Shown here: in pieces, positions 1-11,933 of the stretch
Layout: every line of letters begins with the position of its first letter
How positions within the stretch are numbered: position 1 is the stretch's first letter
Source of the DNA: Xylocopa sonorina
Lineage: Eukaryota; Arthropoda; Insecta; Hymenoptera; Apidae
Assembly (NCBI RefSeq): GCF_050948175.1
Contig: NC_135199.1
Coordinates: 6,762,501 to 6,826,500, forward strand
DNA length: 64,000 bases
Reading direction: 5' to 3'
Program-made: the position numbers and the translations under genes
The notes under the pieces: generated by a model
Seen by the model: the letters and a program-made list of their open reading frames with translations, nothing else
The model's database searches: none
Told to the model about the DNA's origin: nothing

Positions 1-2222
1 ATTTATTACTTCCACGAAAAAGACTTCTCTTTGTACAAATTTTATATTCATGGACGAACAGGTTTTTAAATATCACGGTTCTTCTTTCGTAGCGTTTGAG
101 CTCTTAGAATAAATAAAAGATCGTAAAAAAAAATTCGCGTTTCTTGCCGTACAAAAAACGCTATTCAAAAGAACCACCTTGCTATAAACATCACCGCCTA
201 AAACACAATCGCTGAAAAGAAAGAGGAGCGATCCGAACATTGATCCCTCGCCTTAAGATGTTACGAAATCATCCTTAGAGCTAATCCTTTGCCATTCATT
301 CTCGTTTAATTATAGCCTACGACAATTAGTACCACTCGCATGGCTCTGCGAAACGGTGATTTCGTCGAACCATGAACGTCGATCAAAAGAACACGATCGC
401 GTGCACGCACCATGCTTGCCGCTTTCCTGCTATTATGCTTTAACTGCAATCTTTTCTCCTCTAGAGATGCTGTTCCTTTCCATATCTACGCTAGACAAAG
501 GCTGCCCGTAAGAGTATGCATAATTGCGTAGAAAATATTTACTGATCTCAAAGATACACGTGAACTCAGCATGAAAGATACAGTGGAACAATATATATAG
601 CGTGGCGTCGGTTTATGGTGCCGGGTCATCGATTATTGTAGTGCTCCCAAGCAGTATTGGTTTATTAGAGCGTGATCGAAGGCAGAGGCGGATTCGAGGT
701 GGTCGATGGAGAGTGTGCAAACTATTTCCAACCCCCTTTTATTTATATTTTCGTCACGCTATTACCACTGAACTACCAAGATGTATCCCTATTTCATTAC
801 CATGTCAAATAGTTTATCTAATGCGATGTACCAACATTTGTCTTAGAATTTGAAGAATTTAAATCAGGCGTTTTTTCTTGAAGGCTCTCAAGGATCTTTT
901 AACGTGTGACATTTTTGGTTGCAAGAATGGGGTGTCTTCGTGAGAGCTGGAACGAACGAATGAAATACGTTGAACGAACCATTCGGAACAATTCTAATGG
1001 CGCTGTTTCGAAAGTGAGCAAGCTTGTCCTCCTGTTAGAAAGGAAAAGCATCATCACTCGGCCGTATAACAACGAATGCATTACGCGTGCGGATGCGGGT
1101 CATGGTACAAAAATCGAGCGTCTCTAATATTTGCTCGCACGCAACCTTTACTGCAAAAACATCGACGGTCTATATTCTTAATTGCTGAATTGTTTTGTCA
1201 GCTGACTACATAGTTACGTAATTCCTGCATTCTGTTGATTGCGTATGAATTACAAGGCGTACGAAGGTGCATGAATGTACGTACAAGCTGAAGTTCCTTG
1301 TGAAGGATAATAAATTCAGAGTTCATTGATGTCATTACTTGTATATGTAAAATTAAGATAAAAATGCTTCGACAGAATCTTCTTATTGTTATCAGGACTC
1401 TGGCAATTATTTTATATGAAAATAATTGACAATTAAGAATATCAGAAAGTGAATGAACGCTAGAAATCTTTAACTCCTCGACGCTTAATGTAAATGATAG
1501 TATGACATTATTTCTTCACCGACATTTTTGAACGCACTTATATCTACACATAATCCATCTTTTTCATTCGTGTTTAGCACACTCTTAACTTTTTCGATTT
1601 TTACGTTATTTCTTGGAATTTTCCAAAGAGCATTTATTTCGTGTACTTCCAGAGAGGTACAATTTTCGTTCGAGCCAAAAGTTTGGTAGAAAAACGTTTC
1701 CACGTCTATACCCAAGTTAAAGTTATTCGTGTGCTTAAAACAAGCACGCTATTCTGTTCGATATCACTAAAAGTAGCATCAGCCGTTTAGAAATAGCTTA
1801 GAGCGAAAGATACAGTTGTTTCTGCTTCTCGTTTCAGACGGTTCACAGCGATAGGATCCTGATTGTACTTGACAAAATCGTACAAGACAAATACTTCACT
1901 CGAGATGAGAAAAGAAAAGGAGGGGAACGATACTTGGCAATAGCCGTAACATTCAGAAGTTGGGATTCCCTCACAGTAGCATCTACGTCAGGCCAGGTCA
2001 ATAGCAGTTATAAATGTATGAGTGTGTTTGCACACCAATAACGTTAAAAGCATCGGAAACGGAATTACAGAGCTAAACTTTGGTATTATTTTGAGAACAT
2101 TCATGTAATCGAATTCTGAATATCTTTTATCTACTTTCTAATCTCCATCGGCCTTCCTGACGCTAATGATTTATTTCCACACTGTGTAACGCTTGCAACA
2201 ACAACAACAAGGTTGAATGAAC

Positions 2223-2240
2223 GAGAGAGAGAGAGAGAGA
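2223..2240. repeat. (GA)n microsatellite
   Basis: A perfect run of nine GA units, followed by a short purine-rich stretch. It lies in a CpG-enriched patch. GA runs can act as GAGA-factor sites in insects, but nothing here shows that this one does. Confidence 0.8.
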
Positions 2241-3158
2241 AAGAGAACCCAAGGGTTTGCTGTTGGCTGAGCGTGCACCAGTTCGAAGTGAAGCCGCCGT
2301 GAACGACAACCCTTTTACGCGGAACGGACGAACGCGGAAGCAACGCGCTGCGTATTGATCACGTTCCACGGATTTACCGACGCCGGATAACGCTTCTGGA
2401 TGAAAGATCCAAATTGTCCTCGTACTGGCTTTTGCGCCCCCTTTTACGCAGACGGTGAGCAAATGGTTGGATTCCATTCCATTTCTCTGAATCATCGTAT
2501 TAACGTACACACAATTTAATTATACAACACTATCGAGTAATAGTTGAAATTTGAAATAACATACCCGATCTACTGTTCTGACAAGAAATTATAAAATCGC
2601 AGGATACACGTTCAATCCAAATTGCGATAAGATAATCCCATTATATGATTCATAAAATATCGATACGACTATTGTAAGTTCTTCTACATCTATAACGTCA
2701 ATTGCGGACCAAATAATATAGAGGATCGCGAATAAGGATCAAATCAAGCGTTCACTCTGAATCCCTTGCGTTAATAGAGACTTTAATGCACCTGTTATTG
2801 AATGCATATAATCGAATCAACAATTCTCGCTGCACATGACGGTACGAACTACCACTGTTCGCTACATGGACATTAAGGTGACGTTACCGTTTATGTACAT
2901 TTATATAGAAATTTAGCTAGACCTTTATCACGATATGGGCAATGTATCGGTACAAATAATTCACTGTACAACGTGAAACTAACCGCGTAGTGCACTTTGG
3001 TTGAGGATAAAAATTCATAGGTAATGGTTGCAAGGCATAAGAGCATCAATATCTACATAAGTAACAAGCAATAATGAGAGAATTCAAGGAGAATACGAGT
3101 CACGACTATTTTACACGATGAAACCACCGGCATGCGGGTTGCGTGCGCACGGTGAGAG

Positions 3159-3173
3159 GCGCGCGCGCGCGCG
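3159..3173. repeat. (CG)n alternating run
   Basis: Fifteen bases of strictly alternating G and C in the middle of a CpG-rich patch. Alternating CG favours left-handed DNA, and its survival suggests the site is not methylated in the germ line. That last point is inference. Confidence 0.7.
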
Positions 3174-6147
3174 TCTCCACGTAAAATTTTACGCACCAAC
3201 ACGTACAAAACACACAGCCACTGCACCGATCGAGACAATGCGTCAAAAGGGAGACGGGAATCATCGGCTCCGATGCGATTCAGAAAGGAGTAGAAAATAC
3301 TCACAGCTGTGGAACGAGACGAGAAGCGGCTCTTGTCATGTACAAAAAATCGCCTGTTCGAGGATTATAAAACGGCTCGAAAGAATGGATCCGTCGAGAA
3401 TGAATCTAACGGAGTCGTGGTTCGCACGCGACTAATTTCTCGCGATTTCGTTCGTAGACACGGCGGGAAAATCATGCACCTGCATTAACTGTAATTACAA
3501 AATTACACCGGCGACCGGTTGATCGTGGTTTCTGTTATGAAACGGAGAAACGACAGGAATCTACGAGAGAGTAATTAGGACAGGGTGTCCGGCTGTGCCA
3601 TTCGATCGTTCGATTCTTCTATCGCCAATTTTTAATATTTCTGCAATTAATCCTTCCGACACGGTCATGAGACTCGACAGACGATTGTACCATTAATCAC
3701 TCTGTCGCCGACGTAATGATATAATTACGTATTCAAGAAAGTGGATGCAGAGGATGCTTAATGCACACCCACGATACCGTGGTACACGGTAGTAGGCGCG
3801 GCTTTTCACCCTCTACCGAGAGGAAACGGTTTCGTGTCACTGATTTTCCACGTACCTATGTTATTTAAACGTGTCTTCTTTAACGGCGGTCTTCAGGCTG
3901 TCCACGGATGAAATCCACGCCACCGATTTAACACAGAATCGCGAACTTCTCGCGTTCTCGGCACTTTTCAGCTCGTGCTTGTCGCACGCTAACCGAGTCC
4001 GCCATCTTGGGGCAACCGCCAAATCCCCCCAGGCAGGACAATCGTTTCAAATGAAATGTCACTAGGAACCTTTGCCCTTCTTACTGCATACCCGACCACG
4101 TATATTTTCATTTATTCCACTCTTCTTTCAATTTACTAGTTTGTAGCTCTCTCCATTCCTCCATCTTCGTTTATTAAAATTAATTGTTCCTCAACCTGTA
4201 ACGAGAAACGTAACGTTAACACTTGCAAATACGTTGCAATTTCTATCGAAGCTTTTGTTTCAAATTTAATTTGAATTTGTTTGTAAGAATTTTTATACTA
4301 AAATCACATTTACATACTTAAATATGTTAGCAATATTTAATAATCTTTATCGGTGTTTAGATTTAAAATATTTGTTTAATCTGAAATGCATAACTGACTT
4401 ATAATTGCTATTAAAATCGTATTACGTTAGTTCTATATAATTGATCAAACAGATACTATCAACATGTATATTAACGATCAGTATAACGATCAGTTTTTAT
4501 GTCACTGCATTCACAATTATACCTAACGTCAAGTAATTGCCCAAAAAAATTAATTATTTATAATCTCTTCTCATAAATCATGTTCCTGTACATATAGAAA
4601 TTAAAATTAGCTACTTCTTCTATGTATTACTACCCGTAATTATATATAGCCTATAATTAGTATTACTTAGTATTTCAAAGTGTTAACAGGAAAAACGATG
4701 TATCATTATTATGATACTATACTTTAATGTATTGAAGTTCTAGAAGATTGAAAATTAAATCAGTCTGTCATACATAGCCTTAAGTTTCCATAATAACTCG
4801 ATAATTTATAAATGGTATAATTATTACAATAATAGTATGGTAATAAAATAATATTATAATAATAAAATATGTCTAAAATAAAACGAGAGAACAATGTTAA
4901 ATCAATTTGAAACAGTTTAAACAAAATAAAATTAAACAGTTAAATACATTATCAGTTGGTACGTTCGCATTGCAAAATATCAAATTAAAGGGAATAATAG
5001 ATTGCTACCTTAAACCGTTTCTTCTAATTTAATCAATATTGAATTTTCGTAATAATTGGCATGATCGTCCGCGATGCATTCTAGTCTGACATCTACCTGG
5101 AAAAATTTTAACACGAACTAAGGCAGAATTTTCGCGGCAAAAATGATATCAAGGAGTCTGAATTAAAATGTATATATAAATGTGGACAAATATACGTTAA
5201 CACTGAAATTTTCATATAATTTCGTTTGATGGAATTGTAATTATAGATGATATAATCTTATGAAATTATTTATAAAAGCAATTATTTATTACCTACATAA
5301 TTCTTAAATCCAATGATAAATAAAAGCCTAGATAATGCAAATAAACAAATATGAAATAAAAAATATTTAACTGCAACAGATTGCAGTGTTATTAAATAGA
5401 AAGCGAACCAATTTTTTCGGTGGAAATACTTACTTTACTTGTTAATTTTTAGATAACAAGAATATCAAATACGAATAAAAAATTTCTCTTTTTATATATT
5501 TGTGCAAGTAATAATCAACAGCTACCTATGAGGATTCACTTTTAAAATGATTAAAACAGAATACATCTAATATTAAAACGCGCGTCCCCTTTTGAATAAT
5601 AATATTTCACGCTCTGTATATATTAATGTCAATAAAGTAGGATGATTAAAAAACTTACAATGAATTTAAAAATGTTGATCGCATAAGAAAAAAAGAAAAA
5701 ACTGTCCGCATTATAGGCACACTTATATGTATTGCACATGAATAAAATGTGTAGCTGTATTAAATCTTACCGAGAGTTAAATGGCGATATTATAATGATC
5801 ACGCGAAAAAAGTTACCTAACGGTTTCATATTTATGTACGTATATAAGAATAAATTACGCAATTTTATTTGTTGCATATAACAATAATAATTATGATATA
5901 TTTTTAACCGAGTGTGACTGAATGATAATTAATTAAATTTGTAATTTTTCAATATTGTAAGTATATTTAATCATCAAGCTATTGTGCTTGAAGCCTGAGT
6001 TTAGTTTATAACGGGTCAGCATCTGATGTGCGACAGCTCATGCCGGTAGAAATTCGTTTAACGTATGCCTTTTACATCCTAAAACAACTTGTATTTCTCT
6101 TGGTTATTTTTTAATATATGCTTTTTGAAAAATTTTACGAATTTACG

Positions 6148-7445
6148 ATGGTATCAACGGGGATTAATCACAACAAAACCGTATTTATAACGCCAGGAAC
6201 TGGATTTTTTGGCGTATGTTTAATCGAGAAGTTATTAAGATCTGTTCCTGGTATAAAAAGCATTTACTAGCTATTGCGATTAAAAAAAGAGCGATAACAA
6301 TCTTCATTTTTAATTTATCCCCTTATATCTTGAAAATTTCTCTGTATTTAAAATAGTTACACTACAGTTATATGGTTTCATACACTATAAAATATTTTGT
6401 GTCTTTTTACTTTTTCCTGATAGTTTATTCATGTTGTAATACGAGCTACTATTTAGTACTATATTTTTTATTTTATTATGTTAAATAGTCAATAGAATAG
6501 GTGAAGAAAATAAGATAGATCTTTTTAAGATGATAATACCTGTAGCTGGAGACATAAATGAAGAAAATCTAGGATTATCATCTGCAGACAGATTAACTAC
6601 TATAGAGGAAGTCCAAAATTGTTTTCCATTTTGCAGCAACATTAGATTTCCAAGTAGATTTAAAAACATCTGTAAACATTAATTTATTAAGGACACAACG
6701 AGTTGTTCAACTTGTCAAGAAATAAAAAATCTCAAAGTAAACAATTGTATGCAGAATACATGTGCCTATAATTTTATACTACCGGCAGAATCATGAAATC
6801 TCGCTTCTTCTTTGTAAAGCTGAATTAGATAATACTGTAACATAGATCTTAGTTGCAATTAAAGACATTACCCTTTAACTTTCCAAGTTCTTAACTTTTT
6901 AGGCTTTGGTACATATGTCCATTGCATATGTATATTCAGCATTAAGTGAAGTAAAAGAGCGTGTATATCCTTCTCCATATGATACGAATGAATTACTGAA
7001 AGTGAAGGAAAAATTGGAATTATCCAATATAAAGATAATAAAGATATAATAAGAAGATAGATATAATAGATAAAAGATATAATGAGAAGATAGAATAAGA
7101 GATAATAAGGGATCATCTGAATTCTTATACATTTACAAAGCATTTAGCTGAGTATAAAATTAAAAATGGATGTATTCCAACTGTCATTGTGCATCAATGG
7201 GTGTTACATGTATACATATATATATATTAAATATAAGAATTCTTTTTATACCTGTATATCTTGGTAAATAAAGTTTTAAATATAACTGAAATTAATTATT
7301 ATACTTTATGTCTATATATAGTAATGGGATCCTGGAAAGAACTAGTTCCTGGATAGGCAATATCAGAAAATGGTCCATAAGTATTTTTGCTGGGTGGTAG
7401 CAAAGGTGTTGTAAGAAGAGTTCTATTGGGCAAAGATTTATGATT
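6148..7445 (+). pseudogene. Decayed fatty acyl-CoA reductase copy
   Basis: Five separate blocks, in the right order, read as exons of a FAR. Block 1 (6148-6290) has an ATG and the Rossmann nucleotide-binding region, but the usual GGTGF motif reads PGTGFFG, and a TAG stops it just after the GIKSIY stretch. Block 2 (about 6485-6740) carries the PVAGDINEENLGLSSADR region, then stops. Block 3 (6903-7055) has ALVHMSIAYV and the VYPSPYD stretch. Block 4 (7111-7200) has NSYTFTKHLAEY, the YxxxK catalytic neighbourhood. Block 5 (about 7322-7440) has GSWKELVPG, then TAG where tryptophan is expected, then KGVVRRVLLGKDL and another stop. Stops in three blocks make a working enzyme very unlikely. The C-terminal part is not recognisable. 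It lies upstream of two intact FAR genes on the same strand, so it is best read as a dead member of the tandem cluster. Confidence 0.85.
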
Positions 7446-7974
7446 ATTTTAGTCATTTGATAAACGGAATCAGATTATATTTGTGTAAAGAATCATCAAA
7501 AACATTAGCAAAAGCACAGTCCAAAAATAAAATGTTAGTATAAATGCATCTTTTCTTTCTCTCTGATAAAAAAACTGTATATGTTAATTTGTACTTTTCA
7601 TGACCAATACAACGTAGTTATTACTGTCAAAACTTTGTGATGTATATTTTACTTTTGGGAGAATTTCAATGTTTGAAAGCATTGCACTGTCTAATGCACA
7701 TCGACTGATGGGTCGAGTGACATTGTATCAATGTACCAATATCAGTAAGTCAATTTTTTGAAACTAGCTGCTATGCCTGCGAGAAATTACTTCCATGAAA
7801 ATAAAGTTTTAAAACCTCGAACAATGAGTACTGTATATAAGTTTCATTTTTATTATTTTATGATTTGTAGATTATTGATTGTTCACTCAATCTTGTAAGC
7901 TGCATTAATAAGATTTGTTTGGTGAATAATTAATAATGTCTCTGCTAATATCTGGACCAAAATTTCTCTGATCG

Positions 7975-8019
7975 TTCCAATTATACATATATGTATTATA
8001 CATATATGTATAATTGGAA
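7975..8019. repeat. 45-bp near-perfect palindrome
   Basis: Two 22-base arms, beginning TTCCAATTATACATATATG, are exact inverted copies of each other around one central base. The DNA or RNA could fold into a hairpin with almost no loop. It is AT-rich and lies between the decayed FAR and FAR-A. No transposon features flank it. Confidence 0.8.
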
Positions 8020-11000
8020 TGTAAAGGATATATCCGTTTCAATCAGTTATAGATTGCATATACAAATTATTATAAATAAAGTTTCAAATAAGGCAAATGC
8101 GATTTATTAAGAATGAAGTAAAATAATTTTCAGTACAATTTGTACTCAAAATGGTGTTAGAAAGTAAAAATATATTAAATTTTTTATATATATAAATCTC
8201 TTATGCATTTCATTTTTTCAATTCTGTGAAATTTCAAGTTTCCAAAATATTAAAAGTCACTCTCCCATTTACTTAAAGCTGAAAAATGAAGTTCTTCCAT
8301 TTAAGATTCAATGAACTCTAGTCCAGTTAACTATGTGTTAATTAGCATATCCAGTTTACTCTGTTTCTTATGGAAAAAAGATATTTATACCTTCTTATTT
8401 ATTAAAATAGAAAATTCAAAAATAGTTTTTTTAAATAGTCAAAGCATATGTCATAAATACTATCAATAAATTAATAAACATGTTTATTTCATATGCATAT
8501 TTCGGACACATATATACGCACTCAAATTGTATACTAATTCAAACATTGATACATAAGCTCTAAAGGGAAAAAAAATTCTATTTTTTCGTATAATGGTTAT
8601 TTTTTATCAGTTTCGATAAAAAATTATTCAAACATCTAGGAGCAAGTTATATATATATACTACATTTAAATATCTCTGAAACATTAGAATGTTCTAAACC
8701 TACATTTGTTCCCACCTGTAGCTGTGGAAATTGCAATTTATAACCTAATTTCTCATTGCGACAAAAGAGCTAGCAACAAAAACTTGCTATAAATAAGCTA
8801 TTAGTAGTTGTAAACCATGAATGCCTACCTACATACACATATATATATATATATACGTTTCATGTAGCTCTACGTATAATTTCCAGGTCACATAAGAGAA
8901 ATAGACGGTTAAGGACATAGTCCCTTTCGTTTTCCAGAACAACTTTTTCCTCTTCTTAGAGAACGTGCTGCGTCACCTAGTAAAACGAAGAAATTAAACT
9001 GCTATCAAATTGAAGCTGATGTTACAAAGTAACAGTAGTCAGTCGAAGAATATGCAATTTGTTTGAATCAAGTTACTTTAAAGGAAACAATAATTACTTC
9101 ATGCATGCAACATGGTAATTACAATTATCGTTCAACGAACCAGCGCAGAAAAATAAAAAAAAAATATATATTACATTCGTAATTTGAAATAATCGATCTA
9201 TTCGATACAAGTTTGATTTAAATCTCTAAAAGTGATTCTTTCTAGGGAAACTTGATTCAATGCTCCAAAAACATTAGAATACGTGTATCTGATTTTACAA
9301 CCAAACAATGGTCTTACAATTAGAGAGACGTACAAGATTTCCCCTGTCGGCTATAATTAGGCATTATTATAAACATTTAAAAGTATCATAAACAGCCAAT
9401 TATACGAATCAGATTACATTCCTTCTTTCGCCTTTGTGCACATTGACCCTGAAGTATCAACTTCGAAGACAATGACCAACAATAAGTTTCCGTTGATGGC
9501 TAGACGTTTAGTCATCCAGCAGGTATTATAAAAATAAGATGTCTGTGGTATGGAATAGATAGCAGCCGGATCGTGCAAGGACTTACAGTTAGTCTGCACT
9601 CTCAGGACGGTTTTGTTACGTCTTGCTGTGAGATTCCCAATCCCTCTGGTTACCGACAATTTCCTATCGATAGCTCTCCCCGTAGAGCGAAATACAAACT
9701 CCCGTCAGACGGTTGCCGGCTAAGTGAGCGTCCACACAACTCCCAACAGAATCACTCGTTTCATTTTGTTGATCGGGGGTTTCGTTCCTTAAGCCTTACC
9801 ATCGCTGTCATTGTCCAGTTCTAATCGTTGCTACTCTGTCCTTTTACACGGCGTTACACTTCAAGCCTAGTTACTTTGTTATTCTTGCATTTGACACGAT
9901 TCAAAAAGTGACCAGAAGTGATATCGTTGGACCGTGAGTGCTGCTGCTCTTTTGCGTTCATCCAATTTTGTTGTAGGTACGTATCGAGGCTCGACGAAGT
10001 CTCGTTCCTTGTCAAATAAAACAAAGGCTGATAGCGATATCTAGCTGAAATTTCACGCATGCATTAGAGTTTGTGAATTAATTCGGTGATTATAAACGGG
10101 TTGGCTTGTACGAGCATTGAAATGATTTTCAGGTGAATACGTTACTGATGAGTTTTAGAGATTTATAAATGAATCAGTTATAAATGAAACGATCGAATTA
10201 ATAGCATTGAAATTTTACTGCTAATAATACAAATTCTTGTAGGTCATGTTACACATTATATGCAATTAAATGGCTGAAAGAATGTGCAAGTCACATGTAC
10301 AATTGTGGAAATAAATAGGAAATGAAATCTAAAGACAATTTAAGAGATAACAAATTGTAATTACGCGGAGCCTTATTTACTTTGGCACAAGAAAACGCTT
10401 GCAACATGAGATCGTTAAAGTGTCGTTAAAGTAAAAATTTACCGTAATTGCTAAGCGAAGTCGTGTTCGTACGTATTTACAAGGAATTCGTTTTTGTTCT
10501 TGTGTCACGCGCGGAATGATTAGGAAAGTAATATGAGAATGACACATGTCGAAACGATTCTTGTACAAATGAACTATTCTTACCAATTGCGGGAAATCTA
10601 TTCTTCTACAGTTGAGATAATAATACCTGCGCAATATGTTAAAATGCTATAAAAATTAGGTAATATTTATAATAGCGGCAGTAATAATTAATCAACTATG
10701 TGTGATTAGTACTTGAGTGTATGAATTAAATTATAATAATAGCATTGCTGTAAGACTATACTAAGAAGACTAAGAAGGATATTTTTATTTTGTCCATTAT
10801 TATAGCAAATAATAAATGGAAATAATTATTCTATGATAAAACTAACATTTTGTGCTACAGTTTTAATTGCTTTGCTAGGATTTTGTTTCATGTACAAGAT
10901 AATAACACTCTTGTTCTAAGATCGAACTATGTCATGGTCTAAAAAGTTACGTTGTCGCGTTAATCATTTAGTTATGCTAAGATGACGGTATTAATGATAT

Positions 11001-11933
11001 GCAGAGCACGAATAATTTCAACGGAGGAAAGTTTTCCGAAAAATGCTCGCAATACATTGCGAATACGGAATGCTGCTCGTGAATCTTTAATGATGTGGGA
11101 AAGCGGTCTATGCATCACGTAGCTCTGTTACTTCATGAATAACGATAGCGAATGATTTACATACTTTCCATAAATTATTTTATATTTAAATCATCAACAG
11201 ACTGGATTACACACATACTTCGTATTCTGTTTCCTATTTGCGCTACGATGAATGACTAATTAAAGGAGGAAATTGCTACTCAATGAAATGAATACTTTCC
11301 ACAAGGCCAGCAATATTTTCACGTAGACGTACGCATATCCGAAAGAATAATTGTCGTAAAATTTGGCAATGTTTCATTTCGGTTATTCCATTAAAAAAAT
11401 GTTATCAGCCTACGAAAAGGAAACAATTACAACATGCATATAATGTAGAAGATGAATTATAAAGTATAATACCAACTGAAATCAAAGTACGTCGCGTACA
11501 CTGGCACGGATGCAATTCTAATTTATGCCTTGTAAACATAGCCGGGTGTTGTGGAGCAAATTATGCATTTTCTAATTGGTCATTGTATTCCAATTTAGAG
11601 GCGATCTTATCTTGTATCTCTGAAAAATTTGTTTAATGCCAAACACTACGCGTTTTCACGCGATCATTATCGTAACTTTAACGATATCTAACCACCTTGA
11701 CAGAATTCTAAATATTACTTCCACAATAATCCCTGCTTAAATTATCTTTCTACGATTGAATACAATTTTTTATCTAATATTGTTGAGAGAAAGGAGAGAG
11801 CGAACATGGTTTCCAATTATGTTGTGACTACAGACGATTCTTTTGTCCAAAATTCTACAATGAAACACTAACTCGTGCAATTTTTTTTTATCTACTGGCT
11901 CACTATAATTTTGTCACACAGAGCTGCTGTGAT
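8020..11933. other. Intergenic region upstream of FAR-A
   Basis: No coding exon could be supported. A patch of more balanced composition at about 9,420-10,060 may hold the promoter and a non-coding first exon of FAR-A, since the FAR-A start codon follows directly after a good splice acceptor (ends CACACAG). The exact transcription start cannot be placed from sequence. Confidence 0.4.

Larger units (their letters stand above)
1..6147. other. AT-rich intergenic DNA with CpG-rich patches
   Basis: I see no gene that can be supported here. Open frames are short and overlap on both strands. Two stretches (about 2,200-2,500 and 3,100-4,050) are richer in G, C and CpG than their surroundings and look like promoters or first-exon regions of a gene whose coding exons are not recognisable. 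The rest (4,080-6,100) is very AT-rich and featureless. A 76-codon minus-strand frame at 1485-1715 is preceded by a possible acceptor but matches no family I know. Confidence 0.5.

Noticed and set aside
1485..1715. 76-codon minus-strand frame with an acceptor-like upstream site
   Set aside because: Protein-like composition but no recognisable family and no partner exons nearby.
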